Shown: positions 1-11,063 of the stretch, piece after piece
How the letters are laid out: each line of letters starts with the position of its first letter
Position numbering within the stretch: position 1 is the stretch's first letter
NCBI GenBank assembly: GCA_014529385.2
Contig: CM043958.1
Location: 88,018,525 to 88,082,524 of the forward strand
DNA length: 64,000 nt
Source of the DNA: Adiantum capillus-veneris
Lineage: Eukaryota; Streptophyta; Polypodiopsida; Polypodiales; Pteridaceae
Direction of reading: 5' to 3'
Made by a program: the position numbers and the translations under genes
Notes under the pieces: model-generated
The model's input: only the letters and a program-made list of their open reading frames with translations
Told to the model about the DNA's origin: nothing
Database searches by the model: none

Positions 1-4
1 CAAT

Positions 5-443
5 TTGATAGCAGTTAGCACTGTTTCTCAGCCGCCCCCTTCTACCCACGTGGTTACCCCTCAAAATAAGCCGCCGCAGTTGGCAAAGGAGCCATCGGGC
101 GTCCTCACCCGGGCCCAGAGAGCCGCTCTCGGTCTTAGCATTCCATCAAGTTCAACTCCCCCACACATTCTCACACCAATGAATACCCTGCCTGCAGCTG
201 TTAACAAGCAGTGCCATGGAAGAATCCAAATCTTTGCTCTCCGATATTGATGAAGCTTTCTTGGAAGCAGTTTCCGATCTGCAGAAGATCAAGATACCAA
301 AGGAACAACAAGTAGAAAAAGAGAAGCTTACAGCAGAGACAGTCTTGAAGAACACTTTCCAACAAGTGTCCCTTTATGACATGTTGCGGCTAGATGCAAA
401 TTTTAGAAGTGACCCTTGCTGTTGTTCAGTCACTTTATCCTAG
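5..443 (+). pseudogene. Ty3-type gag-protease linker fragment, frameshifted
   Basis: Two overlapping reading frames (5-250 and 216-443) together read like the stretch before the protease of plant Ty3 elements: a Pro/Ser-rich part with LTRAQRAALGL, then an acidic helical part ending VSLYDMLRLDANFRSD. That last string resembles the conserved block just upstream of the protease in Tat/Ogre-like Ty3 elements. The frame changes near 216-250 and again near 395-410, where it runs into the protease frame, so this is not an intact gene. The 5' end lies outside the window. The family placement is inference from motif style. Confidence 0.6.
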
Positions 444-1425
444 AGCAAGTCCTAGTGGCGGGCACCTCCCAGTGCGACCATCAGAGTCCTATATGATATC
501 TAATCCCGTTGCTCCACTCACAGATTATAGAAGCCCTCGCCTTACAGTGTCCGTTTTAGGTCAGCAATTCTCAAGAGTGATAGTGGATGGTGGATCTGGC
601 ATCAACCTGATGCCCGAGTTCACTATGTTAGCTCTAGGTCTACAGCCTACTCGCCCTGCTCCCTTCACAATTACGTTGGCCGACCAGCGGACAGTCTACC
701 CAGTGGGCATAGTGGACAATGTGCCTCTGCAGGTACAAGACTTTACTTTTAACTTGGATTTTGTTGTGGTTCGTCTTCCCCAGGTTGAGGGCGGATTTCC
801 TTTGCTCATTGGAAGACCATGGCTGCGACACACTAAAGCTCTTCATGATTGGGGGAACGACGCAATGTGGATACATACTTCTGGCTCCTCGATGCAACCC
901 ATTCTCTTAGAAGGTGGTATGGATCCCGTGGTGCAGCAAGTTTCTTTGTCAATGGAAACCAAACCTGAACAAGAACAACCTACTACACCTAAAGGGTCAG
1001 ATGATGATCTGCTCGAATGGTTGGAGGCTACCAAATCTATGCCTTGTTATGGAGTCTCTATTCACTCTTGGCCTGAAGATACACCCTCTTCAAATGTTTC
1101 CACAGTCACTAAACCTAATGTGCCAGCTAAAGTGTTGAAGGTCACGGAAGATACTCATGATGCGCTCTCGATGAAAGCCCTCTTGATGAAAGCCGTTGAA
1201 TTTGAAAAGCCTATGAAAAAGTATATAAGCGACAAGAAATCTCCACTACAGGAGTTCACCACCCCTCAAACATCAACCCCAACCTCTGTGGTGTCTGCTT
1301 CCCCGACCAGAACAAAGCTCTCCTCTGCGTCGTCTAGCAAACTTCCTTCAGAGAGCCCGTCCTGCAGGATGAATTCCAAGATCATGATAGCTGTCTTGCA
1401 TGTGATGCTCATTATAGCTAGCTGA
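394..1425 (+). pseudogene. Retropepsin-like aspartic protease of a Ty3 retrotransposon
   Basis: A 343-codon frame with a clear retropepsin fold. The catalytic Asp is in VDGGSGINLM (about residues 64-73), where the usual D-T/S-G is D-G-G. The flap region follows, then PLLIGRPWLRHTKALHDW (about residues 135-152), the conserved hydrophobic-G-R/D element. In such elements the enzyme cuts the Gag-Pol polyprotein inside the virus-like particle. The tail after about residue 190 is Ser/Thr/Pro-rich linker. No reverse transcriptase follows; the frame ends and C-rich repeat begins. The first Met at 394 is probably not the true start, because the preceding frame joins by frameshift. Confidence 0.75.
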
Positions 1426-1429
1426 GTGC

Positions 1430-1849
1430 TCTTTATTTGCCCCTATCTACCCTTCCCCTCGACCTACCCTCCCCTCGCCCTCGCCCTACCCTCCCCCTTG
1501 CACTCACCCTAGTTCACCCCCTCTCCCTCGCCCTATCTTCCCCCTCTTCCCCTCGCCCTCGCCCTCGCCCTCCCCATCACCCCCTCCCCCTCGCCCTATC
1601 CTCCCCCTCGTCCTAGTCCACCCCCTCCCCCTTCCCCTCGCCCTCCCCTCAACCCTACCCTACCCTACCCCTCCCCAACTCGTCTCCCTTCCCCTCCCCA
1701 ACTCACCCAACACTTCCAAACTCGCCCCTTCCCCTCCCAAACTAGTCCCTCCCCCTCCCTAATTCATCCCCCTTTTCCCCTCCCCAACTCGCCCCCCCCT
1801 CCCAATTCGTCCACCTACTCCCTCTTCCTATTCGTCCTTTTCACCAAAT
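1430..1849. repeat. C-rich, G-poor low-complexity tract
   Basis: The plus strand is almost entirely C, T and A, built from short units such as CCCTCGCC, CCCTACC and CCCCTCCC with sparse G. It has no coding features. A short CCCTACCCTACCCTACCC-like stretch near 1655 resembles telomere repeat only locally. Confidence 0.85.
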
Positions 1850-2847
1850 CAGATCCTCCCAATTAGTCCCTTCCCAATTCAACCCCCTCCCAATTCAGCC
1901 CTCTCCTAAATGCGCCCCTCCCAATCCCAATTGGCCCTCTGCCCAATTAGTCCCTTCCCAATTCAGCCCCCTCCCAATTAGTCCCTTCCCAATTCAGCCC
2001 TCTCCCAAATGCACCCCTCCCAATCCCCATTGGCCCTCTGCCCAATTAGTCCCTTCCCAATTCAGCCCCCTCCCAATTAGTCCCTTCCCAATTCAGCCCC
2101 CTCCCAATTAGTCCCTTCCCAATTCGGCCATCTGCCCAATTAGTCCCTTCCCAATTCAGCCCCCTCCCAATTAGTCCCTTCCCAATTCGGCCCTCTGCCC
2201 AATTAGTCCCCTCCCAATTCAGCCCTCTCCCAAATGCGCCCCTCTCAATCCCAATTGGCCCTCTGCCCAATTAGTCCCTTCCCAATTCGGCCCTCTGCCC
2301 AATTAGTCCCTTCCCAATTCAACCCCCTCCCAATTAGTCCCTTCCCAATTCAGCCCTCTCCCAAATGCGCCCCTCCCAATCCCAATTGGCCCTCCCAATC
2401 CCAATTGGCCCTCAGCCCAATTAGTCCCTTCCCAATTCAGCCCCCTCCCAATTCGTCCCCCTCTTTCCCTCCCAATCCAGCCCTCTCCCAAATTCGCCCC
2501 TCCCAACCCCAATTGGCCCTCTGCCCAATTAGTCCCTTCCCAATTCAACCCCCTCCCAAATTCGACCCACCCTCCCAATTCATTCCCCTCTTTCCCTCCC
2601 AATTCAGCCCGCTCCCAAATTCGCCCCTCCCAACCCCAATTGGCCCTCTGCCCAATTAGTCCCTTCCCAATTCAGCCCTCTCCCAAATTCGCCCCTCCCA
2701 ACCCCAATTGGCCCTCTGCCCAATTAGTCCCTTCCCAATTCAGCCCTCTCCCAAATTCTCCCTTCCCAACCCCAATTGGCCCTCTGCCCAATTGTTCCCT
2801 CAGCCCCCTCCCAATTCGTCCCCCTCTTTCCCTCCCAATTCAACCCT
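1850..2847. repeat. Minisatellite of CCCAATTAGTCCCTTCCCAA-type units
   Basis: Tandem units of about 31 bp (CCCAATTAGTCCCTT followed by CCCAATTCAGCCCCCT) alternate with about 37-bp units containing CCCAATTGGCCCTCTG. From about 2517 a higher-order period of 68 bp is plain: identical starts recur at 2640, 2708 and 2776. Open frames here on both strands are repeat artefacts (SPFPIQP-like and mirrored Gly/Trp/Glu peptides). Confidence 0.9.
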
Positions 2848-3605
2848 GAACTGTCATCATCTTTGCATAAGAATCCGCCATCCTGTGTTCGAGCAGAGAA
2901 ACCTCCTCCTCCAAGTGTTGAATTCTCTTGCCAGCAGCAATCATTTCTTGCATGGTTGGGCCTAGCACCTTCTTCAAAAAAGATGTACTATGCGGTACCT
3001 ACTGGTTTTATTTCCTAGTTTTTCAGTATTTCCTCTCACCGAGACGGTGAGTGGTCTTGTGGCGGGCAACCTGTAGTAGCATGCTACAGTGTCACTTTCA
3101 CAGGACACTCAGTTAGTACAGTTGGTTCAATCTCGTTCACACTGGACGGACTCTCTGGGCTGGGCAGTGACACGTGGCAGGATACGGACGGTGGTCTAGT
3201 GGACATCGTGGCCAGGTCACCACCACCACTCACTTTGGAGATTGGCTTAGGTGGCTGCCATTTATGGGCCGTTGGTGGATCATCTTCTGGATATATGGTC
3301 CAGCGTCGTCGTTTGGGGCATAGAGTCTAGACACACAGCACTTCTTCACTCTCCCTGCACATCTGAGCCTCAACACCCCCATTGTACTTGAGAGTCCTGG
3401 GTTAGAGCTGAGTGTGCTGCCATGCCAAAGTCTGTATCAGTGCTTTGAGATAGTCGAGTCATTTGTGTGGTCTATTGTTGCTGCTGTTGTTGTGTCTGTG
3501 AGCATTGTTGTCTATTGTTTCCTGTTTCCAGTCTGTTTTGAGTGAGATTGTCACGCACATTGCACTGAGGAGCACCCACTGTAGAGAGCACGACATACTA
3601 TCTGC
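2848..3605. other. Non-coding stretch, possibly LTR-derived
   Basis: No credible coding frame. It contains a perfect 7-bp-stem hairpin (CTCACCG / CGGTGAG, 3035-3051) and a second palindromic spot around AGCATGCT. It ends abruptly in CTGCACTACA just where integrase coding sequence begins (3606), so it was probably inserted into, or recombined with, the retrotransposon at 3606-5632. No terminal repeats were found to prove that. Confidence 0.35.
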
Positions 3606-4134
3606 ACTACAATTGGGTTCTGTTAAGGTTCGAAAGGAAAGGTTAAAGAAGATGAAGGGCAAGAAACCGCTTTTTCGTAAGCTCAGCATGCATTACTATG
3701 GGCCTTTTCAAGTGCTTGACAATATCAACGATGTGGCTTACAAGCTGAAATTGCCTGATGCCTGGAAGATTCATAATGCGTTCCATGTGAGTCTTCTAAG
3801 ACCCTTCGTGGGTGATGTGCCAGAAGATATGTCAAATGAGGATCAACCCGAAGTTGAGGAACTTAATGAGATCCTAGTACCTGAGCAAGTTTTGGCACAT
3901 AAGGACAAAAAAGTTAAAGGACAGGTTGCAAGACGCTATTTGGTGAAGTTCAAGAACTATCCACCTACAGATGCAAAGTGGATGGAAGAGCATGAACTAT
4001 CAGAGTCTCCAAATGTATTGCAACTTTACCTTGAAGCCTTTGGGTTACAACCTACTTATGCCCCAACCCAACGTGTGCAAAGGAGGGATAATGATAGAGC
4101 TAGCACATCGAATGTACATATGAATTCAATGTAA
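3606..4134 (+). pseudogene. Chromovirus integrase C-terminus plus chromodomain
   Basis: The 3' end of a Ty3 pol gene. It opens with the integrase tail reading WVLLRFER, shifts frame at about 3638-3645, then continues LFRKLSMHYYGPFQV and WKIHNAFHVSLLRPFVGDVP, the conserved GPF/Y region. A chromodomain follows (VPEQVLAHKDKK to YLVKFKNYPPTDAKWMEEHE, about 3880-4050), which in chromoviruses steers integration to particular chromatin. RT, RNase H and the integrase core are absent upstream. The 3' LTR begins about 170 bp downstream. Confidence 0.85.
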
Positions 4135-4293
4135 TAGATGGAAATGGCAAAAGTATGAAGGCCTCATTAAGTCATTTATATCTAAGTGTTACGACCTTTC
4201 TTGCGGATACATGCGATGATAAAAGAGTGCTACCAAAACAAGATCATCAGTGGCGTGTATTTATGGTATGCAATCGAGGACGTTTGCGATTTC

Positions 4294-4304
4294 AAGAGGG
4301 GGGT
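4294..4304 (+). promoter_or_regulatory. Polypurine tract (plus-strand primer)
   Basis: AAGAGGGGGG lies directly before the LTR terminus TGTCAC. The same tract precedes other LTRs here (45467-45476, 55921-55930), which supports its role as the plus-strand DNA primer. Confidence 0.8.
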
Positions 4305-4305
4305 G

Positions 4306-5632
4306 TGTCACGAGGACGTGGCAACTGTTAACCTTAGTTGTTGGTTTCTTTCCAATGATTTTTGTTTTGTTTTTGAGACCCTCTTTTTGAAGTTGCAAAT
4401 GGTCGGACATTGTATGGCCAATGTGAACGGTAGTTTCACCCGCAGACGGGAAGTGGGTCGGCACGGGAATTCGTATAGTAAGAGGATATCTAGGCTCAGT
4501 TCAAGATCATGTAGGTCCCCCCGTCGCACTTAACAAGTTAATGGATACTAGGAAGTGAACTCAATAAAGGCATAAAGCCAAGGTGGGGTCACCAAAGGAA
4601 AGTACTCGACAATTGGGCCACATTGCATTTTTGGATGCGGTCCCAATGGAGATAGATGGTCAAAAGACCAGTGGGAGCCCAACGGAAGCATCTCCTAAAA
4701 ATTAGGGAAGTGCTATTTTGGGCCATGAAATGTGTTCGTGTCATTACCTCCGGAATGACAAGGGGAACATTTTAGAACTCTGCCGCGAAGTCAACTGGGC
4801 AACCACTCAGGAGATTTTTAGGCGGCAACCTCGAAACGGGAAAATGCTTGTAGTCGCGCCAAGTGGCACAAAATGGTGCACTTTCCTCTTGTAGAAAATT
4901 GGGAGCTGATTTTTGTAGCTCAGAGGCCTCATTAGCAAGCTCCTACCATAGGTTAAGAGCTATGGAGTGCTTGCTTTCCTCTCTATGTACAATGTGATGA
5001 CCTGCACACTACACACTGCTCTCTCTCTCGCCTACGTGCAGTTATGTGATGCCCCACAAGAGGCTCTTCATTTGATTGATGTTCAGCTGTGTGGTTTCAT
5101 GCTTTTTTGCCGAGAAGAGCCTCCTTGAGCAAGAACAGGAGTAGCTAGTTGCTACTCCAAAGCAGGCACCGGTGAGGGTCATAACCTCACCAAACAGGTG
5201 CGTTTGAACTGTTTTGCAGCCGCAATGACGCCAGAAGCATTGGGAACCGTGCCCCACTGTTAGACGACAGTTCAGGGCTGTTTAGGGCTGAAAACAAATA
5301 AAAAAACAGTAAATACAGCGTGCTGAATTTACTGTTTTTGGGCAGGAATCAGAGGGTTTATGCCAATAGAAGCGAGTTCCAGCAGAGGAATTGGTTTCGG
5401 GCAAGTTTTGGGGCTGTTACGCTGCCGAAATTTTACCAGAACAGGCGGTATCTAGCGGGATATAGTTAAAGGATTCTCAAGACTCTTCTTTATAATTTAC
5501 CCTCCTAAAGAATAAAGAAATACCGAAAGGGGCGCCAATTATGGGGCATACAGGTTGTCGGCGTACGGTCGGAGCATTCTAGCTTCCGAGCCGTGTGTGT
5601 GCTCAAGTGTTAATTCCAGTCGCACGTTAACA
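4306..5632 (+). mobile_element. 3' LTR of the chromovirus ending at 4134 (family C LTR)
   Basis: It begins TGTCACGAGGACGTGGC right after the polypurine tract and is interpreted to end GTTAACA at 5632, giving TG...CA termini and about 1.33 kb. It contains ACCGAAAGGGGCGCCA near 5520, the block shared with the other LTR families in this window. The right edge coincides with the first LINE A homology. The left element end is truncated, so no target duplication can be tested. Confidence 0.65.
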
Positions 5633-5649
5633 TTCTAAAGTGCTCTTTG

Positions 5650-5810
5650 TGTGTCTAAAGTAAAGAATTTCAGGTGAAAGCCAAAGCCTACCGCCCCACG
5701 GGCCAGTTTCAGATTAGAGCGGCAAGGGGAAAAGGCAAGATTGCCTTTTACCGAGATGGAAGAGTGGTAATACTGGAGCGACGCTCCACATGACGGTGCG
5801 AGACTTATGG
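5650..5810 (+). pseudogene. LINE A ORF1 C-terminal remnant
   Basis: It reads FRLERQGEKARLPF, then YRDGRVVILERRS with frameshifts. This is the usual end of the L1-type ORF1 RNA-binding protein of plant LINEs and matches the end of ORF1 in copy 2. ORF2 begins immediately downstream. Confidence 0.6.
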
Positions 5811-6750
5811 GACCACACTCAAAGTTGCTACTTGGAATTGTAATGGATCTATGCGTCTTGATGTGGGTGCTTTTGAGGATAGTTTTACTGAAAGAGACAT
5901 CATCTTCTACTCTGAGACACATCAGGCCCCTGGGCAATCTATGCTTCACATCAGTGGATACAGATGGGAGACAGCTTACAGACAGGAGACACGATCACAA
6001 CACAGAGGACGGGACTCGGGGGGAGTGGCAGTGTTATTTAGAGAGGAGTTGCAGCCATTGATACATATAGCCCGCAGGGATGAGCAGGCTAGGTAAATGT
6101 GGGTGAGATTGAGAGCAGAGACAGGCAAATATCTTTACATTGCTATTTGCTACTTTCCCCCGAGTACGTCAATCTATGCATCACCCAGAGGACAGTCCCC
6201 CTTTTCTATTTTGGATGATGAAATATGGGAGTTCTCTAGAGATGGTGACATTATCATTCTAGGTGACTTTAATGCTAGGACTTCCCATCACCAGACAGTA
6301 TTTTATGATACTTTGGAGGAGATGCTGAGAGAGCTAGATGTTGTAGAGACAGACCTGTCCAGACTATCACAGGATGTGGAGTATACTGAGTATGGGCGAC
6401 ACCTGATAGACATGGGCACTGCACATGGATTGGCCATCTTGAAAGGCCTACAGAGATTTCCCGCTACGGGAGGTTTCACATGCTTTCCGCACAGACATGG
6501 AGCCAGCACATTGGATTATGTCATGGCACCTCCGAGTCTCATCTCTAGTATCCAGGATCTCACAGTTGGGCCCAAACCGGTTGGGATGGCAGTGGATCAT
6601 GCTCTTGTGTCATTGGCTATCTCCTTCCAATTTAGTGTAGCACACAGGCCACGGGTAGCAGCCCCTACTCGCTACACCTCCATGCGGGAGACGGATTCTG
6701 TATACATACACGGGATCTACAGACGCCTATGCACTGAGGAACCAGGGTGA
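5810..6750 (+). pseudogene. LINE A ORF2 endonuclease (APE-type)
   Basis: The APE-like endonuclease nicks target DNA for target-primed reverse transcription. It opens ATWNCNGSMRLDVGAF, followed by IIFYSETHQ. The central motif LGDFNART appears at about 6260, STLDYVMAPP at about 6510 and VDHALVSLAIS at about 6590 (the catalytic D-H pair). A TAA at 6094-6096 splits the frame after RRDEQAR; the reading frame then continues unchanged to 6750. It is non-functional as it stands, but the motif residues are kept. Confidence 0.85.
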
Positions 6751-7075
6751 CCTTTGGAGGAGCTTACTACTATACTGACACAGACATTACATGATGCAGC
6801 AGCAGAGGCATACCCACATACCTAGCCTGAGCAGAGACGCCGTTCAGGGAGCATGCCTCAGAACAGCTGGTACGATGAGGAATGCAACAAACTAGAGCTA
6901 GAATTCAGAGGGAGGAGCTTTTGGGGGATATAACTCACAGACAGTCACAGATTGACTTCCGACGCCTGGTGCGGCGGGAAGAAGAGGGCATTTTTTGGCT
7001 CGGCTAGAGCAAGATCTATACCAGCTATTCTTGAGTCAGGACTCGCGTGAGATGTGGCGGCTCTTTCATGAGCAG

Positions 7076-7104
7076 CCCCCCCCCCCCCCCCCCCCCCCCC
7101 CCCC
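7076..7104 (+). repeat. Poly(C) run of 29
   Basis: An uninterrupted C homopolymer inside the LINE A segment between endonuclease and RT. The paralogous site in copy 2 (about 12285) has only about five C, so it expanded in this copy. Confidence 0.9.
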
Positions 7105-7199
7105 GCCATTACCTCTACAGAGACCTGGGGTCAGTACGCGTCATCTTTGTACACAGTACCTGGATAGCCGCCCCTTCCCGACCCCCCCGATCCATGCCC

Positions 7200-8092
7200 A
7201 CACACATGTGCTTTTTTCACCGCTGAGATGGTGAAGAAAGCCATTGACAGGATGAGGACTAGGAGAGCATATGATCATGATGGCTTAGTGGTTGAGCATT
7301 TCATGCATGCCAAAGATCTACTAGCAGAGCTTCTAGCAGTTATGTTTAACTGTGCCATGTGTGAGGGCTTGCCTGATACTTGGAGCCTATCTACGATTGT
7401 ACCTATCTTCAAGTCAGGAGATCCTATGGAGCTTGGGAATTATCGCACTATCATGATTGGACACACACTGGCACAGTTGTACACATCCATTCTTTAGCAG
7501 CAGTTGAGTAGATGGGCAGAGAGGGAAGGAATGCGTGCAGTTGGGCAAGCAGGGTTCAGGAGAGGCTTTTCTACTCTTGACCATATCTTGACACTCAGGG
7601 CCATCATTGAGGAGGGCAAATCTCATGGGGGACGGATCTATTGTAGCTTTGTGGACTTCAGCAAAGCCTTTGACACAGTACCCAAAGCTGATTGATGTGC
7701 AGATTACAGGAGATGAGAGTACCCAGAGAGCTCATTTGGGGAATCATGGCATTGTACAAGTAGAAGGGCATGTACGCACCTCTGAGGGACTATCTACATC
7801 GGTTCACTCCACTATTGGGGTGAAGCAGGGCTGCCCGCTCTCTCCTACTCTATTCGGTATGTATGTGGATGAGGTTTCTGACTACATTGAGAGCGATGGT
7901 GATAGAGGTGCACAGCTGGTAGGGACATGGATTCCACTTTTATTATATGCTGATGATATTGTGTTGATCTCCGAATCTCCGGAGGGGATGCAACGTCACT
8001 TGGATGCTTTGCATAGGTTTGCCCACAAAAGTGGTTTGTCTGTCAACCTTGGTAAGACCAAGATTATGATGTTTAATACCACCCCACAGTGA
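7200..8092 (+). pseudogene. LINE A reverse transcriptase domain
   Basis: RT motifs appear in order across three frames: KKAIDRMRTRRAYDHDGL (7231 on), LSTIVPIFKSGDPMELGNYR, QAGFRRGFSTLDHILTLRA, YCSFVDFSKAFDTVPK (motif A), VKQGCPLSPTLFGMYVD (motif B), LLLYADDIVLISESPEG (motif C, Y-A-D-D intact) and LSVNLGKTKIMMFNT. Breaks occur at 7495-7503 (stop) and about 7690 (frameshift). The order is standard for the LINE ORF2 polymerase, which copies the element RNA at the nicked target. Confidence 0.9.
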
Positions 8093-9230
8093 ATCAGGAG
8101 GTCAGCACCTACATTCACTTACGGCCAGGAGACTGTGGAGTATACAGATGCTTACACTTACCTTGGAGTGGGTTTTAGCGGACCTGCATTTTCACTAAGG
8201 AGAGCAGCAGAGACCAGATTGACTAGAGCCCATGCAGCATTGGGTAAATTAGAAAGGATGTCTTCGCACGTTCAATTTCACGAGCCTCGAACAAAGCTCT
8301 GGCTCTTTGACACTTTGGTGGCTTTTGCATTTCTCTAGAGTCTATGGAGCTGAGATATGGGGACCTTCATTGGATCATCACGGGAGGTCGATGGATGGGG
8401 GAGCATGGAGAAACCTCTCGTCTCTAAGATCTCGTGGCTCATTAGAGCCAAGGCTTCAGTACCACGTACCATTATCCGAGCAGAGCTAGTGCCCCCCCCA
8501 CTAGTGGTTGAGGCGCTCACCAAATCAGTCTCCTTTATACACCACATGTGGGAACTTCCCAGAGACAAATATGCTCGCCTTGCACTTGAGTCCTCTCGAC
8601 AGTTAGCCATGCAGGGAGATACAGCATGCTGGTATGGGGAGATGACACCATAGGCGCATGGGTTCAGCATAGACAGGTTGCCACCCTTCCAGTACTCATT
8701 GGATGCACCATCTCTCTTACACAATCCGAAATCACCAGGCTCATCCGCGAAGACTTGACTCAGCTAGACACCAAGAGGACATGGATACAGCTAGCACAAG
8801 AGCTGGGCACGAAGATGGCTTTCTACAGAGAGCATCTTCTCCAACTTACGGAGGATGGTTTTGTGACGAGACCAAGATACATGGACACCCACTTGTCTCA
8901 TGGGATACGATGTGCTATTGGCCAAATACGCACATCTTCTCACCAGCTGTGGATTGAGATTGGGAGATACAACGGAGTACCAGCAGAAAGGAGCCTGAGA
9001 CAGAGTTGCATTACACATGCCGCTACTACGAGATACGAGGCCGCTTCCATTGCTTGTTTAAAGAGGGTTTTAGACCACTCTCCAGAGTCATGGGATACGA
9101 GGATCAAAGATGCCTGGGTTTGTTCTTGCTCGAACTACGCAGACACAGAGATATCCTGATGAGTGGAGAGGCTAGCCAGTCTCAGAGGCGGATCACAGAT
9201 TTCTTTAGAGCAGACACTGGACAACCGTAG
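8093..9230 (+). pseudogene. LINE A ORF2 C-terminal region
   Basis: Downstream of RT the frame continues with YTDAYTYLGVGFSGPAFSLR, then a long helical region spread over several frames, a Cys/His-containing segment (HYTCRYYEIRGRFHCLF, about 9010-9060) and the end QRRITDFFRADTGQP at 9227. The same C-terminus is recognisable on the minus strand at 51940-52236. The exact function of this domain is unknown. A zinc-knuckle-like nucleic-acid-binding role is usual for the position. Confidence 0.65.
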
Positions 9231-9655
9231 GAGCTACTCCCACAGCAGAACTCACATTCGTCTCACACCAGATGCACACTGATCGACCGAGCGATTGAGC
9301 TGGGAAATCCAGGCACCCACGATTGCGGAGGACTACACAACATTGACAGAGGCTACATCAAAAGATTCGGGGCACTCTGGCCAGGCATGCATGACGCCCG
9401 GTCAGACTACTGACCATGGAGGAGATTGATGAGATCCGCCAACGACCGATGCTGGATCTCCTTTGATTTAGCTATTTAGCTATCCCAGCCAGCTGCTCAA
9501 TTTTCTTAGTTCACATCGACCAGCTTAGGATTCCATAGTACTTTTGTTTTGTTATATTGTTATTTTGTTACTCTGACTTTGTATCAGATCCACCACATTG
9601 TAACTTTCTGGTCTCATAGGTCACTTTGGCCTTTTGAAGACGTTAATACAACATT

Positions 9656-9657
<2 letters not shown>

Positions 9658-9720
<63 letters not shown>
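9658..9720 (+). repeat. (TC)n(AC)n tail at the LINE A 3' end
   Basis: The 3' UTR ends TTGAAGACGTTAATACAAC, ATTTCAT and then runs straight into (TC)n followed by (AC)n. The same join occurs in minus-strand copies at 50758-50832 and 51112-51127, so the dinucleotide run behaves as the element's tail in place of poly(A). Confidence 0.8.
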
Positions 9721-9721
<1 letters not shown>

Positions 9722-9910
9722 AGGGAGCAAGTCCAGGGCTGCGCAACAGGTGCATGGAGGGCGTCGTCAGCTACTCGACATGACAGTTTCTCCTTGTTGT
9801 TCGTGAGTTTCAGCAATGAGGACATTCCCTTTTCTTGGGCAATGCTTTTAGGGTGCTACAACTCAAGGAGAGGGGTACAGGTACTTTATGCAAAGCCTCA
9901 CACGAGGTGC

Positions 9911-11060
9911 ATGAGGATGGATCAATCAACTAACCTCGGGGATGACGATATTTATGAGACCCCGCCTAAATCAAAAAGGCGGAGGATTTGAGAGAGCACA
10001 CTATCGCCAGGTTCTGTGAAAGAAAAGAAACTTTCTAGAGTCAAAGATGACTTAATGTATGAGAAGGTACGGGTGATACTTAAGGAGGAGCTGAGCCTTT
10101 TGAGGGGTGACATTGAAAACGAGACGTGTGCAAATGCGGAGACTTAAAAAAAGCTATGTATGCAGATATGAGGAAAGAGTTGGACAAAGAGATGCTTGGT
10201 AAGCGTGACGAGATGTACACATCATTGAAGGTCGAAATGCAGACTATAATGAGGATAGTAGTGAATGTAATGGAAAGCCTGATGCAAAAAAGATATAGAG
10301 GATGCACTTGCTGCTTTTGAATCCTGGAAATAAAAATAGAAGAATGCATGAATGAAAAGGATGCATTGATCAAAGCACTTCAAGGAGAACTCGCAGCTTG
10401 TAAAAATATCCCCACAAAGGAGGAAGAAAATCAACCCTCAATGATAAAGGAGCTTGAAAGCATTAAGGAGGAGGTGAAAACTCTACGTGAAGAGGAAGAG
10501 CAGAAGGCACGAACAACCTCTCCATGGACGGAGCACCTATTCAAAACACGAGAAGGGTGATAAAGCTGAAAAGTGGATCGAGGACGCAAAGAAAGGAAAA
10601 GGAAAGATGCATGAAGCAACACCGACAATTGAGGAGCAAAAGAGGAAGATTGGAGCCCTTCATGTGCGTGTTACACGTCTCAAAGACGCTGGAAAAGTAG
10701 AAGAAGAATTGAAAGAATTCTCGCAGCATATGGACATTTTTGAACCCACACACATAAGTGCTTGGAGCGTGGGAAAGAAAGGAAGTGACGAGAAAGGAAG
10801 TTCCAAGGAAAGAGCACTCATTATACATTTCCCTACGTTGGAAGCTAGGAAGGAATTCTAGAAGAAGAGAACACTCAAGCAAACTGGGATATTTTTGGGT
10901 GATGACCTCACTCTAACACAAGTAGCACACATGCAACAAGCTGATGCCAAAGAACAAGGCAGCAAGGGAGAAAGGGGAAACTTGCTTTCTACAGGGAGGG
11001 AGAGTAGTGGTTTTGGAAAGACGCACAGCATGACGTTGCGAGACCTATGGGACCAACCTT
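9911..11060 (+). pseudogene. LINE A ORF1 (coiled-coil RNA-binding protein)
   Basis: Starts are at ATG 9911 or 9917. The N-terminus has a basic stretch PPKSKRRRI (possible nuclear signal). A Lys/Glu-rich coiled-coil region follows (about 10080-10500; ALIKALQGELAA, MIKELESIKEEVKTLREEEE), then an RRM-like end reading ERALIIHFPTLEARKEF at about 10810-10858. The frame is broken at 9989, 10146, 10318, 10558 and 10859. ORF1 proteins of L1-type LINEs bind the element RNA and chaperone it. Copy 1 preserves only the last part. Confidence 0.7.
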
Positions 11061-11063
11061 AAA

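Larger units (their letters stand above)
5633..9720 (+). mobile_element. LINE family A, copy 1 (5'-truncated)
   Basis: Non-LTR retrotransposon with the order ORF1 tail, endonuclease, reverse transcriptase, C-terminal domain, 3' UTR and dinucleotide tail. It aligns by eye with copy 2 (9721-13190) from the ORF1 tail through RT, and with minus-strand 3' ends at 50833-52563. Many frameshifts and stops interrupt it, so it is a dead copy. The 5' end abuts the LTR terminus at 5632. Confidence 0.85.

Noticed and set aside
1650-1680. CCCTACCCTACCCTACCC resembling interstitial telomere repeat
   Set aside because: It lacks the plant CCCTAAA unit, is short, and sits inside a C-rich tract of many similar units.
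2046-2849. Long open frames on both strands through the minisatellite
   Set aside because: They arise from tandem repeats; the peptides are simple SPFPIQP-like or Gly/Trp/Asn-rich strings with no family.
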